Part shown: one piece after another, positions 18,256-27,083 of the stretch
Position numbering within the stretch: the first letter of the stretch is position 1
Layout: each line of letters begins with the position of its first letter
IMG/VR virus record: IMGVR_UViG_3300013286_000040
Location: 1-29,727 of that record
Source of the DNA: a virus
Direction: 5' to 3' (one strand)
Length of the DNA: 29,727 nt
Translations under genes and position numbers: made by a program
The notes under the pieces: model-generated
Database searches by the model: none
Told to the model about the DNA's origin: nothing
The model's input: only the letters and a program-made list of their open reading frames with translations

Positions 18256-20870
18256 TACTTTACTCCTGCTATTTTCAACATAGCTGCCAATTCTGAATTC
18301 TCTGGCAAGTTGGGTGTTGGGTGTTTGCCATGTACATTTTTGATCCTATCTTTGACCACGCCCATAGAGGTTTTGGTCAATAATCCTTTCTTAGCACGAT
18401 CACCAATTTTGGCCTTTTGTCCTACTTGATGATCTCCGTAATGATAGTGTAGTTTGTCTTTATCATTGCTTCTATCAAATGTGGAATGTTTTTGGCCAGG
18501 ATCGTTATCTGGTCTACTATCATGGTAATAATCGTAATGATCGTCATCGTCATCGGGATTCTGGGTGTAAAGTTTATCTTTATATTTGGGATCGCGCCAT
18601 TTAGCGGATTCATCAGTTTCTGTTGACTCTTCCTTCATACCGGCCATTTTCTTTAAATCAGCTAGCATTGACTTTGCTTCGTCACCGCTCATTGTAGATA
18701 GTTTGGCATCCGGCAAAGATTTTAACATTGCTGTTGGATCTTGTTTGGCAGGTGCTTGCACAGGTGCTCCTGGCATTCCGGGCATGTTCATACCCTTCAT
18801 CATGTCGCCAACTTTACCCTGGATGCCTTTGTGCATTGAATCTATGCTTGAACCGTCAAGGCCCATGCCGCCTGCCATATCCCTAAACTTACCCATTGCA
18901 CTATTGTAGCCAGCTTCGGAATCATCTTGCTTGCCGTTGATAGTCGATTTGAAGTTTGATGACTTAGTAGCACCGGGCATGCCGCCGATGTTTTTCATCA
19001 TACTATCCATGTCTGGCATACCAGGCATTGACATTTGTTCGTATAGTTTGGCAAATGCCGCATCTGCTGACAAGTTTGATTCGCCTAGGCCGCCCTTGGC
19101 CAATCCTGCCAACTGACGCATTCTATGTGATTCGTAAATGGCTGACAGTTCACCTATGACTTCTTGAGCAACTTGGCCAGCTTCTTCACCGAATTCTTTT
19201 TCACATGCTAGAATAACACCTGTTTCACCTTTGGGGAACTGTCCAGTATTTTCGTCATACATGCTACGAATAAATTCTACTATCTCATTTGATTCAGTCA
19301 TATCTTCTTCCTCGTATTCTTCAGCAACTGGTGCAGGCGGTGTAGCCTCCGGTGCTGGTGCAGGCGGTGTAGCCTCCGGTGCTGGTTCAGGTGCAGGTTC
19401 TGCAGAACCATCAAACTTTAATTTATCTGCTAAGTCTGGATGATTGGTTTCTACCCAACCTTGAACCAGCGTGTTGAGATCTGTTTCTGCTGGCGCATTT
19501 TTTAACATTTCCTCAAACTCTGGATCATCAATAAGTCCTTTCAAACTCATCAGTGCATTAGCACCATCTGTACCAACTTTCTGTTGTTGTGCCAACAGTT
19601 GATTTAATTTATCAACGGCAGCATCTTGCACTTCTTGATCACTGCTGGTTAAATCGTCTTCTTCTGCTAGGATATCATTGATATACTGTTCAAATGCTGA
19701 AACCGGTTCAATAGTCTCACTCTTGGGCATGCCTTTACGAGCTAATGCTTTGACAGTGTCGTGTGGTGTACGATTGGGATTGTGCGGCTTCTTAAATGGT
19801 GATTTTTCTTTCTTGCCAGCTTCGCGCTCTTTGGCTTCGTCATCTGTTTCCCAAGGCATGGTTTCTTCATCTAACAAATCATCTGCTGTTAGTTCTTTAA
19901 CAACATCAATTTCTTCCCCAACCAGTTTATAAATGTAAGGGAATACATTTTTTAATTCTTCATTGAATGTACGAATGGTCAAGCGATCAACCCAGTCGTT
20001 GACTAGGTCTTCTGGAATTTCTTGTGCATCATTGACTGTGAATGACTCTGCGAAAGATTCGTAGTAGTTGTGATTTTGTAAGCTGTGAATTTCTTTTTTC
20101 ACTTGAGCAATGCGCTCGTAGACTTTAGTTTGTATTTGGCCAACTGCTTCACTGACCATTGGATTGCGATCAACATAGTTCTTGAACATGCGAAGTTTGT
20201 TTAGTTCTTCACTTAGACCAATGATGTGTTGTCCCATTGGGTCATAACTGTTGCCACCGTGTGCCACATGAGTAGCCAGTGCGCGAGCGCCGTTTAGATG
20301 TTTGAATGGATATTTGAAACGCTCACCGTCTGCATTTTCAACATAGATGCTTTCAATGTGTAGTGTGCGGCCAGCAGCGTGATTGTAGTTCACAGGTTGA
20401 GTGTGTCTCACAATAATCTTGGCTTCCCCCATGTCTTGATAACTGGTCTTTGAGGTTCCCCACAATTTACTTTCTGTCATACTGCCTTCTCCATTGTGCT
20501 TGGCTAAAAATTTATAATCTCGTTTGTCAAGATTACTTTTTGTTATATTTCTTGGACTCCAATCTAACATTCGTTGTCCTGCAAACTCGCGCAATTGTTC
20601 TAAAAAATTATACCATTGCTTTTTAACGCTGTTAGGTTGACCGTCAACAACATCGTTGGTATATAGGCAAACTAAGCCGTCGTCTTCCGAAAGACTCACG
20701 CTGATTGTTCCTAAATTAGCTCCGTGTTTAACAAAGTCAAATTCAAAGAATCTAGCGTCTTCTGCACGATCAGTTACTTTGCCGTTGGCGTCGCCAAGTT
20801 TAATCTTTGGAAATTGTGTGCGTATCTTTCCAAACAGTTCCGGCGCGATTTTATTGAGATCTTTATCCAT
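18255..20870 (-). CDS. large virion-region protein, conserved N-terminal domain, ~871 aa
   Basis: From the ATG at 20870 the protein begins MDKDLNKIAPELFGKIRTQF and has 871 residues. I choose it because it is the first ATG after the terminase stop and the usual start of this family; a longer frame begins with non-protein-like sequence. The first ~350 residues form a conserved globular domain (including ESKLWGTSKTSYQDMGEAKI and RFKYPFKHLNGARALATHVA). The middle is acidic and low-complexity with APEATPPAP repeats, then Met/Gly-rich segments (GMPGMPDMDSMMK). The last residues are ENSELAAMLKIAGVK; a related ESHRMRQLAGLAK occurs internally. The disordered cargo-like design suggests an internal head or scaffold-associated protein. 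A GATAAATA element ends 5 nt before the ATG. Function unproven. Confidence 0.82.
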   Translation of the reverse strand: MDKDLNKIAPELFGKIRTQFPKIKLGDANGKVTDRAEDARFFEFDFVKHGANLGTISVSLSEDDGLVCLYTNDVVDGQPNSVKKQWYNFLEQLREFAGQRMLDWSPRNITKSNLDKRDYKFLAKHNGEGSMTESKLWGTSKTSYQDMGEAKIIVRHTQPVNYNHAAGRTLHIESIYVENADGERFKYPFKHLNGARALATHVAHGGNSYDPMGQHIIGLSEELNKLRMFKNYVDRNPMVSEAVGQIQTKVYERIAQVKKEIHSLQNHNYYESFAESFTVNDAQEIPEDLVNDWVDRLTIRTFNEELKNVFPYIYKLVGEEIDVVKELTADDLLDEETMPWETDDEAKEREAGKKEKSPFKKPHNPNRTPHDTVKALARKGMPKSETIEPVSAFEQYINDILAEEDDLTSSDQEVQDAAVDKLNQLLAQQQKVGTDGANALMSLKGLIDDPEFEEMLKNAPAETDLNTLVQGWVETNHPDLADKLKFDGSAEPAPEPAPEATPPAPAPEATPPAPVAEEYEEEDMTESNEIVEFIRSMYDENTGQFPKGETGVILACEKEFGEEAGQVAQEVIGELSAIYESHRMRQLAGLAKGGLGESNLSADAAFAKLYEQMSMPGMPDMDSMMKNIGGMPGATKSSNFKSTINGKQDDSEAGYNSAMGKFRDMAGGMGLDGSSIDSMHKGIQGKVGDMMKGMNMPGMPGAPVQAPAKQDPTAMLKSLPDAKLSTMSGDEAKSMLADLKKMAGMKEESTETDESAKWRDPKYKDKLYTQNPDDDDDHYDYYHDSRPDNDPGQKHSTFDRSNDKDKLHYHYGDHQVGQKAKIGDRAKKGLLTKTSMGVVKDRIKNVHGKHPTPNLPENSELAAMLKIAGVK
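19328..19381. repeat. 27-bp tandem repeat (two copies) in the 871-aa gene
   Basis: Two exact 27-bp units at 19328-19354 and 19355-19381, with a third partial unit following, encode a nine-residue Ala/Pro/Glu/Thr repeat (APEATPPAP type) in the linker of the protein. Such tracts can change copy number by slippage. Confidence 0.8.
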
Positions 20871-20875
20871 ATTGA

Positions 20876-20883
20876 TATTTATC
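20876..20883 (-). promoter_or_regulatory. late-type promoter GATAAATA
   Basis: GATAAATA on the minus strand, 5 nt before the ATG of the 871-aa gene and overlapping the terminase stop codon. It matches NATAAATA. A transcript from it would have almost no leader. Confidence 0.5.
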
Positions 20884-22477
20884 CAAGAGCCGACGAAACG
20901 AAGATAGGCATAGGCAATTCCCAATCTTCATCTGCCATAACATCACTGCTGCTAAATGTTTCAAATACTCTGTTATCCCAATCAGCAAGCACCTGTGCCA
21001 TTCTAACAATCAATAACAATGCAGAAACTAGGTCATCCTCTTCACCTGATTTGGCCTTAAAGCTAACACCTGTGGCAATAAACGCTTTGAGTTCGGATAT
21101 CAAAGGCTTACTATTAACAATCATTTTGTTCGATTCTATTAGGTATTTTAAGCGAGCACTTGCTGAAATCTTAGTACCATGTGTGGTATTAAATCCTTTA
21201 CGGAACTTGCGCACATGGCCTTTTCTAATGGGTTCGCTAACAAATAATCCGGCAAACTGATCTTCACCTAGATCCCTAATACAAACCAACCCTGCTTCTC
21301 CCACAGTGTTGTTTTCAATTGACCAATAGATATTGCTGGCACTTGCTTCACCTAGTTGCTCTTGTAGGTATTTTAAAATTTCTCTTAATATACGAATTTG
21401 GCCTTGTATTGGGGTTAGGTTGTGATGCCATTCACCTACTTGTATAAATGTGGGCAATTCAAATATTTGTATAGCAGCTGAGTTACCGCCTGTACCTAAG
21501 CTAGGATCTAATGCTATAGCGTATATACAGTCTTTGTTAATCTGTTTATACCAACGAGTTTGTCCCATGTTCATGATAGGCTGTTTACCTTCCATGCCTG
21601 CTAGATAAATGCTGTTGATCAATGTTTCATCATAGATCAAGAACTCGCAACCGTACTCACGACGGAAACGCTCTTCACCAATGCGTCCTCTTTCTAATGT
21701 TGCCCAGGCATCGTCTCGATCAGGATGCTCACTCCATGAGCAAGTATAAGGAAAAAATCCATTAATGCCTACTTCTTGTTCATTACCAAACTCATCAAAT
21801 TTCTTATTAGCTTCTTTCCATATAATAGCAAATGTATCTTCATCACTGTTGGGAGTACTAGTGATAATTGCTCGGCCGCCAGTTGCTAGTGTCGGGGAAA
21901 TTGAAGTCCAAAACTCGTCGGCGATATTTGGAGGTACAAAAGCAAACTCGTCACAGTATAGAAGGGAAATAGACATACCACGACCTGTGTTGCCAGTAGT
22001 AGTTGTAGAGACAATGCGTGATCCATTTTCAAACTCAATTGAGCCCTTGTTATAGTTGACTACTCCGGCTCTTATATAATCGGGACATAGTTCGTATGCA
22101 TAGCGTATGCGTTGCATAATTTCTTGTGAACCGGTGTATTTGTGTGCAGATATTAGTATTGTTTGGTCAGGATGAAACATGGCAAACCATAATAGGTACC
22201 CTGCCGCACAGGTAGTTTTTCCCATCTGTCTAGGCAACATGTTGACATTGAACCTGTGCCCGTGATAAGCATCTAATAGTTGTGTTTGATATCCAAACGG
22301 TTCAAATAACATCTTGCCGCGTACAGGATGTTGGATATAGAAAAAGTTACTGCAAAAATAATGATAACCTGTATTAGGGTTTGCACATGCCAACAGATGA
22401 GCAACCTGTTCTTCAGTGAACTTTTCTTTTGTGTGGGCCTTCTTGGTTAAGACGCCATCTAATGATTTACTTGCCAT
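20879..22477 (-). CDS. 17: large terminase subunit (DNA packaging ATPase-nuclease), gp17
   Basis: A 532-residue protein; T4 gp17 has 610. The N-terminal ATPase has Walker A LPRQMGKTT (81-89) and Walker B LLYCDE (172-177). The C-terminal RNase H-like nuclease has ALDPSLGTGG (Asp324), SIENN (Glu388) and EEDDLVSALL (Asp481/482), corresponding to T4 D401, E458 and D542. It pumps DNA into the prohead through the portal and cuts headful lengths. The ATG at 22477 lies 5 nt after an ATTAAATA element and there is no Shine-Dalgarno. A terminator separates it from the upstream gene, so it begins its own transcript. Confidence 0.97.
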   Translation of the reverse strand: MASKSLDGVLTKKAHTKEKFTEEQVAHLLACANPNTGYHYFCSNFFYIQHPVRGKMLFEPFGYQTQLLDAYHGHRFNVNMLPRQMGKTTCAAGYLLWFAMFHPDQTILISAHKYTGSQEIMQRIRYAYELCPDYIRAGVVNYNKGSIEFENGSRIVSTTTTGNTGRGMSISLLYCDEFAFVPPNIADEFWTSISPTLATGGRAIITSTPNSDEDTFAIIWKEANKKFDEFGNEQEVGINGFFPYTCSWSEHPDRDDAWATLERGRIGEERFRREYGCEFLIYDETLINSIYLAGMEGKQPIMNMGQTRWYKQINKDCIYAIALDPSLGTGGNSAAIQIFELPTFIQVGEWHHNLTPIQGQIRILREILKYLQEQLGEASASNIYWSIENNTVGEAGLVCIRDLGEDQFAGLFVSEPIRKGHVRKFRKGFNTTHGTKISASARLKYLIESNKMIVNSKPLISELKAFIATGVSFKAKSGEEDDLVSALLLIVRMAQVLADWDNRVFETFSSSDVMADEDWELPMPIFVSSALG

Positions 22478-22482
22478 ATGTT

Positions 22483-22490
22483 TATTTAAT
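22483..22490 (-). promoter_or_regulatory. late-type promoter for gp17
   Basis: ATTAAATA on the minus strand sits directly after the terminator of the upstream gene and 5 nt before the gp17 ATG. It shares TAAATA with the T4 late consensus TATAAATA. Confidence 0.5.
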
Positions 22491-22491
22491 G

Positions 22492-22519
22492 AAAAAAATA
22501 GCTCCCGGAGGAGCTATTT
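22492..22519 (-). terminator. rho-independent terminator after the 503-aa gene
   Basis: On the minus strand AAATAGCTCC and GGAGCTATTT form a 10-bp stem with a TCCG tetraloop followed by four more T. It lies 34 nt after the stop of the 503-aa gene and just before the gp17 start. Confidence 0.88.
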
Positions 22520-22552
22520 GGCACTATTGGACAGAGTGCTAACTGCGACGAA

Positions 22553-24064
22553 TTATCGTAGGCCTGCAATGCGTAACATTGCTGTTAATTCTGCTGATTC
22601 AGCCGTAGGCATTTTCAAACCTGGGCCACTTGCTTTTGGTGCAAGACTGTAAGGTGATGTTGCAGGCGCTGCCGTTGTTGCCGCAGCTGCCGGAGCATTA
22701 ATTGGCTGTGCATCAATATCAGATGGAACATTTCCAACTGCGGCTGTTTGAGCTTGTTGTGCTGGGGCCGGTGCTTCTTTCTTTCCAAGCCCAAGAAAGT
22801 TTTGAAGTCTCTGCATATTTGCCGCACCATTAGCCATTCTAGCATCATAACTACCAGGAGTAACAACACCTGTTCTAGGATTTGTATCACCAATTTCTGC
22901 ATCACTTCTTGTTCTCAATGCGCTTCCATTACTTGTAACTGGTGCACCTTGTGGATAAGGATTTTCTGGAGTACCTAGAACTGGGGAGGTTGCTGCTTGT
23001 GTAGCTGGTGCAACAGGATCGTTAGTAGCGTTGCCAATGTTTCCAGTCATACTACTTCCGTTATTTGTATTTTGTGTTACCGGAGTTGGTGCTGTCGCCG
23101 GTGCTGCCGCTGCCGCATTGGGGTTAGTTGTAATCTCTGGGTGACGGGCCATGGCTTGACGAGTGGCTGGTCCCATTTTACCGTCAACTGTTAATTTTTC
23201 ACCAGCCGCATTTAATTTAGTTTGCAATTCTTTAGCAGTAGCTTCTGGAAAATCTTTTTCGTATGCAACTTTTGGTGCACCAGCAGGTGCAGCCGGTTTA
23301 GTAGCAGGTTTAGTAGCAGGTTTAGTAGCAGTAGTTCCTAACTTGGCCTGTAAGCCTGCAACATATTGTTTATTGGCAGCTAAATTCATGTCGTTGCCTT
23401 TACTAAAACGATCAATCTCAGCTTGAATCTTTGCAGGATCGGCTGGTGCTGCCGCTGGTGCCGCTGGTGCTGCCGGCTTGCCGCCACCGCCCATCTCATC
23501 TAACTCCATTGTATCATACAATTCTTGTAATTTGGCCTTTAGTGCTTCCATCGGATTGCCGCCACCGTTGACTTTAGGGGCTTCTGCGCCTGAACTGTGC
23601 AGGTCATCACCTGTAGCAGTCATTCTGCTCATAGGAGCATACTTTTCATTTGGTGAATTGGCAAGACGCTCTTCTTCCATGTCACTGCCAAACATTGGTT
23701 CTAATTCAATCTCAATAGGCTCACCACCGTGCTCATGGCCCATACCGCCTTGTTCTAAATTGCTTAGTAGATCCATTAGGTGACGGATACCATTTGCGCC
23801 ACTACCATTCATGCTGACATTCATATTAACTGAATCTTGTTGCGGAGCTGGCTTAGGCATAGACGACATTCCAGGCATACCCATACCGCATTCATCCACC
23901 TCGTCTTCTTTTACTGGAAAAGTTTTTCCGTCAACTTCAAATTCATCTGCGCCAGCATCTTTAGCTGCATCGAGTGCGCCGCTGAAAGCATTGCCTTCAT
24001 TTGGTTCTTCAGTCACTGGTTGATCCAGTTCTCTCATTCTTTGAAATAGTTCATTAAAGTTCAT
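22553..24064 (-). CDS. virion-region protein with peptidoglycan-binding-like segment, 503 aa
   Basis: A 503-residue, largely low-complexity protein (Gly, Ala, Pro, Met, Asn), with an acidic N-terminal half and Ala/Pro/Thr linkers, including a triple TKPA repeat. One compact segment, residues 279-306 (ELQTKLNAAGEKLTVDGKMG and following PATRQAM), matches the PG_binding_1 pattern (xxLQxxLNxxG...VDGxxGPxTxxAI). The last 15 residues are ESAELTAMLRIAGLR, shared with two neighbouring proteins. Its ATG overlaps the upstream gene by ATGA. A terminator follows. A flexible virion protein that touches the cell wall, or a scaffold-associated cargo, are both possible. Confidence 0.8.
   Translation of the reverse strand: MNFNELFQRMRELDQPVTEEPNEGNAFSGALDAAKDAGADEFEVDGKTFPVKEDEVDECGMGMPGMSSMPKPAPQQDSVNMNVSMNGSGANGIRHLMDLLSNLEQGGMGHEHGGEPIEIELEPMFGSDMEEERLANSPNEKYAPMSRMTATGDDLHSSGAEAPKVNGGGNPMEALKAKLQELYDTMELDEMGGGGKPAAPAAPAAAPADPAKIQAEIDRFSKGNDMNLAANKQYVAGLQAKLGTTATKPATKPATKPAAPAGAPKVAYEKDFPEATAKELQTKLNAAGEKLTVDGKMGPATRQAMARHPEITTNPNAAAAAPATAPTPVTQNTNNGSSMTGNIGNATNDPVAPATQAATSPVLGTPENPYPQGAPVTSNGSALRTRSDAEIGDTNPRTGVVTPGSYDARMANGAANMQRLQNFLGLGKKEAPAPAQQAQTAAVGNVPSDIDAQPINAPAAAATTAAPATSPYSLAPKASGPGLKMPTAESAELTAMLRIAGLR
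23295..23330. repeat. 12-bp tandem repeat (three copies) in the 503-aa gene
   Basis: The unit GGTTTAGTAGCA occurs exactly three times at 23295-23330 and encodes a repeated Ala-Thr-Lys-Pro in the linker before the peptidoglycan-binding-like segment. Confidence 0.85.
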
Positions 24065-24687
24065 TTTGTTTTTCCTTTTCTTGGATCTGGATTAGCGACA
24101 GTTCCAAGAGGACTTCTTGCTGGGCCAGGTTTTGGTAATTCGTTTGATTTTTCTTTAAATGCTTTTTTAGCAAGTAATTTTTCATTTACGCCTTTGTACT
24201 CTGTAGGCTGAGTATTTTTGCGTTCTTTAGATAATTCTTTTAAGAAACTAGCAACACCTTTATCACCCACCATACCTTGATGATTTTCTTTTGCTAGTTC
24301 ACTGGTTAATAATGACTTGCTGTCTAGTTCGGCATGTTCAACATTTAGTTCGCTTTCTGATTCTTCGCCTAGACTACGAACACGCACACGAGCTAATGGG
24401 ATGCCTGTTTGTTCTGCTACATAATTTGACAATACTAAACTAGTAGTAGGATAATCTAATTCAACATCAAACATATGAACTTCTAGATTTTCTAACTCTG
24501 GAAAGTCATTTAGTTTCTTTTGGATTGGAGTTGTCTTTGTTTTAGCAAATTTGCCTACTTGATATTTTTGTAGAGCATTTTCCATGACATCTTCACAATG
24601 CTCTGGAAGATCTCCGGCAATTTTAATTTTGAAAGAGTATTTGTGCTCTTCCTTGCTTTCTGTTAGATATTCTGTAAACGATTTCAT
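24061..24687 (-). CDS. virion-region protein, 208 aa
   Basis: I place the start at 24687 (MKSFTEYLTESKEEHKYS), with an AGGATCC ribosome site upstream, rather than an in-frame ATG at 24705 which has none. The 208-residue protein opens like the short capsid-targeting peptides of T4 internal proteins (MKxxxExxxE). A folded segment follows, with a possible HMFDVELDYPTTSLVLSNYV and IPLARVRVRSLGEE alpha/beta unit, and then a long basic, proline-rich tail (LAKKAFKEKSNELPKPGPAR) ending in KGKTK. It lies between the two terminase genes. A late-type AATAAATA is positioned 18 nt upstream. No catalytic motif; probably packaged or head-associated. Confidence 0.82.
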   Translation of the reverse strand: MKSFTEYLTESKEEHKYSFKIKIAGDLPEHCEDVMENALQKYQVGKFAKTKTTPIQKKLNDFPELENLEVHMFDVELDYPTTSLVLSNYVAEQTGIPLARVRVRSLGEESESELNVEHAELDSKSLLTSELAKENHQGMVGDKGVASFLKELSKERKNTQPTEYKGVNEKLLAKKAFKEKSNELPKPGPARSPLGTVANPDPRKGKTK

Positions 24688-24705
24688 GTTAGGATCCTGA
24701 TACAT

Positions 24706-24713
24706 TATTTATT
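24706..24713 (-). promoter_or_regulatory. late-type promoter AATAAATA
   Basis: AATAAATA on the minus strand overlaps the gp16 stop codon. It is followed after 18 nt by the ATG at 24687 with an AGGA ribosome site between, the normal layout of a T4-like late gene. Confidence 0.55.
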
Positions 24714-25182
24714 TCATACTCTTAAGTTTTTCCAATAAGCTATTACGATCTGAAATGATTATTCCGGTTCCTGAAACATCTATACTGTCATCATTATTAG
24801 ACTCTTGATCTAGCTTCTGCTTTTTAAGTTGTAATTCTACCATCTTTAACTTTTTATCAATTTTTGCACTTTTAGCATCAATGGCATTTTTCAGCATAGT
24901 AGCGGCAACTTCAAAAACACGACCACTGTATCTAGCTTCTACATTCATACCTAAATCCATCAGGTCATCGTAGGCATCTGTTGCTCGTCTAGCTAGTTCG
25001 TCAAACTCGCCGTCGCTGATATCGCCTAGCCCCTTTACTTGGGGTAACGCGGATGCAATTTTATCAAATTCAGCCATGTCACGAAGCAACGGCTGTGCAA
25101 CTTCTTGCATTTGTGCTTTTTCGGCCTTTTTAATAGTTTTTTTAGTCTCAGGTAGATTTAAGAGTTCTTCAAGTTTTTTCAT
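24709..25182 (-). CDS. 16: small terminase subunit, gp16-like
   Basis: A 157-residue coiled-coil-rich protein. The N-terminal MKKLEELLNLPETKKTIKKA, central DAYDDLMDLGMNVEARYSGR and FEVAATMLKNAIDAKSAKID segments follow the pattern of T4-like gp16, whose core helices form an oligomeric ring and stimulate gp17. The C-terminal part is charged. Two genes separate it from gp17, whereas in T4 16 and 17 overlap. Recognition rests on pattern and context rather than on strict motifs. Confidence 0.78.
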   Translation of the reverse strand: MKKLEELLNLPETKKTIKKAEKAQMQEVAQPLLRDMAEFDKIASALPQVKGLGDISDGEFDELARRATDAYDDLMDLGMNVEARYSGRVFEVAATMLKNAIDAKSAKIDKKLKMVELQLKKQKLDQESNNDDSIDVSGTGIIISDRNSLLEKLKSMK

Positions 25183-25190
25183 ACTAATAC

Positions 25191-25628
25191 TTATCTACCT
25201 TTGGTTCCCTGGAATAAATCTTGTTCATTTAACACACGGAATTTGATACCTTGGCTCTTGCACCAACTTTGGGCGGCACGCCATTTGGCTATGTTTTTAA
25301 CATATTGATATTGATTGTTGCGATTCTTGCCAACTTTTTCTAACACAGTTTGATTTTGTGGTTTGACTTCTATAAGTTCAACATGGGGCTGACCTTGTTT
25401 GTCAACATATTGTATGAAGAAATCTGGAATGTAAATTGTACTCTTTCCAGTAAATGGATCTTTGTAAGGAATACTGATTGCTTCGCTGGCCCATTTTTGT
25501 ATGCTGGGATTATTGTCACAAAAACGCATAAATGCCCACTCCCAGCTGGATCTAAAAGTAGGAGTTCGTTTTCCTATGTACTTCTCAGGGTTAGTGGGTG
25601 TAAATTTACCCTGAGCAAATCTACTCAT
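25191..25628 (-). CDS. 4: head completion protein gp4 (PD-(D/E)XK nuclease fold)
   Basis: A 145-residue protein matching T4 gp4 (also called gp50/gp65): SRFAQGKFTPTNPEKYIGK, then SSWEWAFMRFCD (Glu30), YIPDFFIQY (Pro68-Asp69) and LIEVKPQNQ (Glu87, Lys89), the E-x-PD-x-ExK metal-site pattern shared with TnsA and restriction nucleases. In T4 it acts late on filled heads before tail joining. It overlaps the upstream 129-aa gene by ATGA. Confidence 0.9.
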   Translation of the reverse strand: MSRFAQGKFTPTNPEKYIGKRTPTFRSSWEWAFMRFCDNNPSIQKWASEAISIPYKDPFTGKSTIYIPDFFIQYVDKQGQPHVELIEVKPQNQTVLEKVGKNRNNQYQYVKNIAKWRAAQSWCKSQGIKFRVLNEQDLFQGTKGR

Positions 25629-26014
25629 GATACTATGTTACGGCTTTCAAAAGTCTCGTCAACTGTGGCTATTTTGTAACCTAGTGTACTGGATTTATCT
25701 CGATACACATTAAGTATCTCAGTTACTACTTGACTCAACTGTGAGTCAGTAAGTCCTTTAAGTGTGTCCAATAATTCAAATACATTGACATTGTCAATTC
25801 TAGATTGATTTAATAATACGATTGCAGTACTCTTGGCGGCATCATCTTGGAAGCCTCTTTTTAGGAAATACCCCACAACTGCATCTACCTGTGCGGCAGG
25901 AAAACTTACCTTATGACGATAATAGTTGTCAAAGAAACTTTTGACCACTGTGGCACTGTCATTGGTATTTTGTTGATTCTGAGTGGGTAAATTTAAATAG
26001 GTATCTACAGTCAT
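25625..26014 (-). CDS. conserved-type structural-region protein, 129 aa
   Basis: A 129-residue helical protein (VVKSFFDNYYRHKVSFPAAQ, VDAVVGYFLKRGFQDDAAKS, VNVFELLDTLKGLTDSQLSQ) ending ATVDETFESRNIVS. The ...FPAAQVDAVVGYFxKRGF... pattern is, from memory, conserved among T4-like marine phages next to the gp4 gene, without an assigned role. It overlaps both neighbours (ATGA type), so is co-translated with gp4 and the tail-tube-like gene. Confidence 0.85.
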   Translation of the reverse strand: MTVDTYLNLPTQNQQNTNDSATVVKSFFDNYYRHKVSFPAAQVDAVVGYFLKRGFQDDAAKSTAIVLLNQSRIDNVNVFELLDTLKGLTDSQLSQVVTEILNVYRDKSSTLGYKIATVDETFESRNIVS

Positions 26015-27078
26015 GGTAATTGTCTTTGTGTGGCCACTGTTGACGGATTATTAGCAGTGTCATTTATCGGCATTCTGATGTTATTCAATCCCACATTGCC
26101 TAAGTTTCTGATTCCAGTAGTGGCCACATTAGTTAGCTCATTCCTGATACTGGTTGATGTTAATTTTGAAGCATTGTTGTAGGTGTTGACTGCTGTAATA
26201 GCTGCGCCTACAATTTGACCAGTGGTAAGACTATCTAAACCGTCAGTCATTGCTTGACCCACAACCCCAAATGTACTAGCAAGGCCTGCAAGTACGCCAC
26301 CTGTGCCCAACAATGTTTTGGTGCCGCCGCCCGCCAAACTCAGTGGACTAGGCACAGTATCATAATGATCCGGGCCGCCAAATCCCGGAGGATCACTTCC
26401 TGGAACAACAGGTCCTGTGTTGTAGGCCACTGCTTCATAGACTAGCGACATTGCTTGTGACGCAGCCTGACTGCTGCTCATGTCCATAGAATCATGGCTC
26501 CAACTGGCTATTTTAGGGTTTACTAATGTGTAACTTTGGTACTGATGATTGGCCATTTGATAGATAGTGATCTTATCAAAAAATGGAATAGAGCTGTTGT
26601 TATCTAGGCCATACGGTGCAGTGATCAATGTGCCGGGACTATATGCTGTATTTTTATATGCAGATGGCTGTTTGGCCACTGTGGGATCAGCATAATAGTA
26701 ACTGTAATAATTTTGCCACAGTTGACCTACAACACCTAACCTATCATCATGAAAGGTAATGTTGACCGGCTGATAATTAATTTTGGTTTGTATAATATGT
26801 TTTCTATTATACTGGTCTGCTGCAACTGTATCTATGGTAAATTTGGGAAGTTCGCAAGTCTTGACCAACATGTTGATTTCACTAGCATGTCTATAACTAA
26901 AATTTAAACTTTTAAGCGCATTTGTGTTGATACTAAAATTAACATAAAAATTAAATTTACTTTTTGGTGCCAGTCTAAAATCGCTGTCTGTAAACAGTCG
27001 CGAGGCATGCCGCCAATCAGCAACATTGCCTTTGGGGTTAAGAAGTCCCTGTACTAATTGATCACCAAATCCACTCAT
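26011..27078 (-). CDS. tail-tube-fold structural protein (gp54/gp19-like), 355 aa
   Basis: A 355-residue structural protein. Residues ~30-220 have the tail tube-type pattern seen in gp19, gp48 and gp54: INMLVKTCELPKFTIDTV, NRKHIIQTKINYQPVNITFH, WQNYYSYYYAD and a strand-rich block up to SLVYEAVAYN. The C-terminal third is Gly/Ala/Thr-rich (LLGTGGVLAGLASTFGVVGQ) and probably flexible or buried in the baseplate. It follows gp19 and a terminator. It may be the baseplate tube initiator rather than the tube itself; I am sure of the class but not of the exact T4 name. The ATG lies 5 nt after an ACTAAATA element. Confidence 0.8.
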   Translation of the reverse strand: MSGFGDQLVQGLLNPKGNVADWRHASRLFTDSDFRLAPKSKFNFYVNFSINTNALKSLNFSYRHASEINMLVKTCELPKFTIDTVAADQYNRKHIIQTKINYQPVNITFHDDRLGVVGQLWQNYYSYYYADPTVAKQPSAYKNTAYSPGTLITAPYGLDNNSSIPFFDKITIYQMANHQYQSYTLVNPKIASWSHDSMDMSSSQAASQAMSLVYEAVAYNTGPVVPGSDPPGFGGPDHYDTVPSPLSLAGGGTKTLLGTGGVLAGLASTFGVVGQAMTDGLDSLTTGQIVGAAITAVNTYNNASKLTSTSIRNELTNVATTGIRNLGNVGLNNIRMPINDTANNPSTVATQRQLP

Positions 27079-27083
27079 AACAA

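Noticed and set aside
20871-20924. Longer N-terminus for the 871-aa protein overlapping the terminase end
   Set aside because: The extension lacks a ribosome site and an ATG, and the family-like start MDKDLNKIAPELF follows directly after the terminase stop.
17755-24064. CRISPR-like arrays from the repeated GCAGGCGC / GGTTTAGTAGCA / GGTGCAGGCGG tracts
   Set aside because: The repeats are contiguous, 12 or 27 bp, in frame, and encode Ala/Pro/Thr linkers; there are no spacers.
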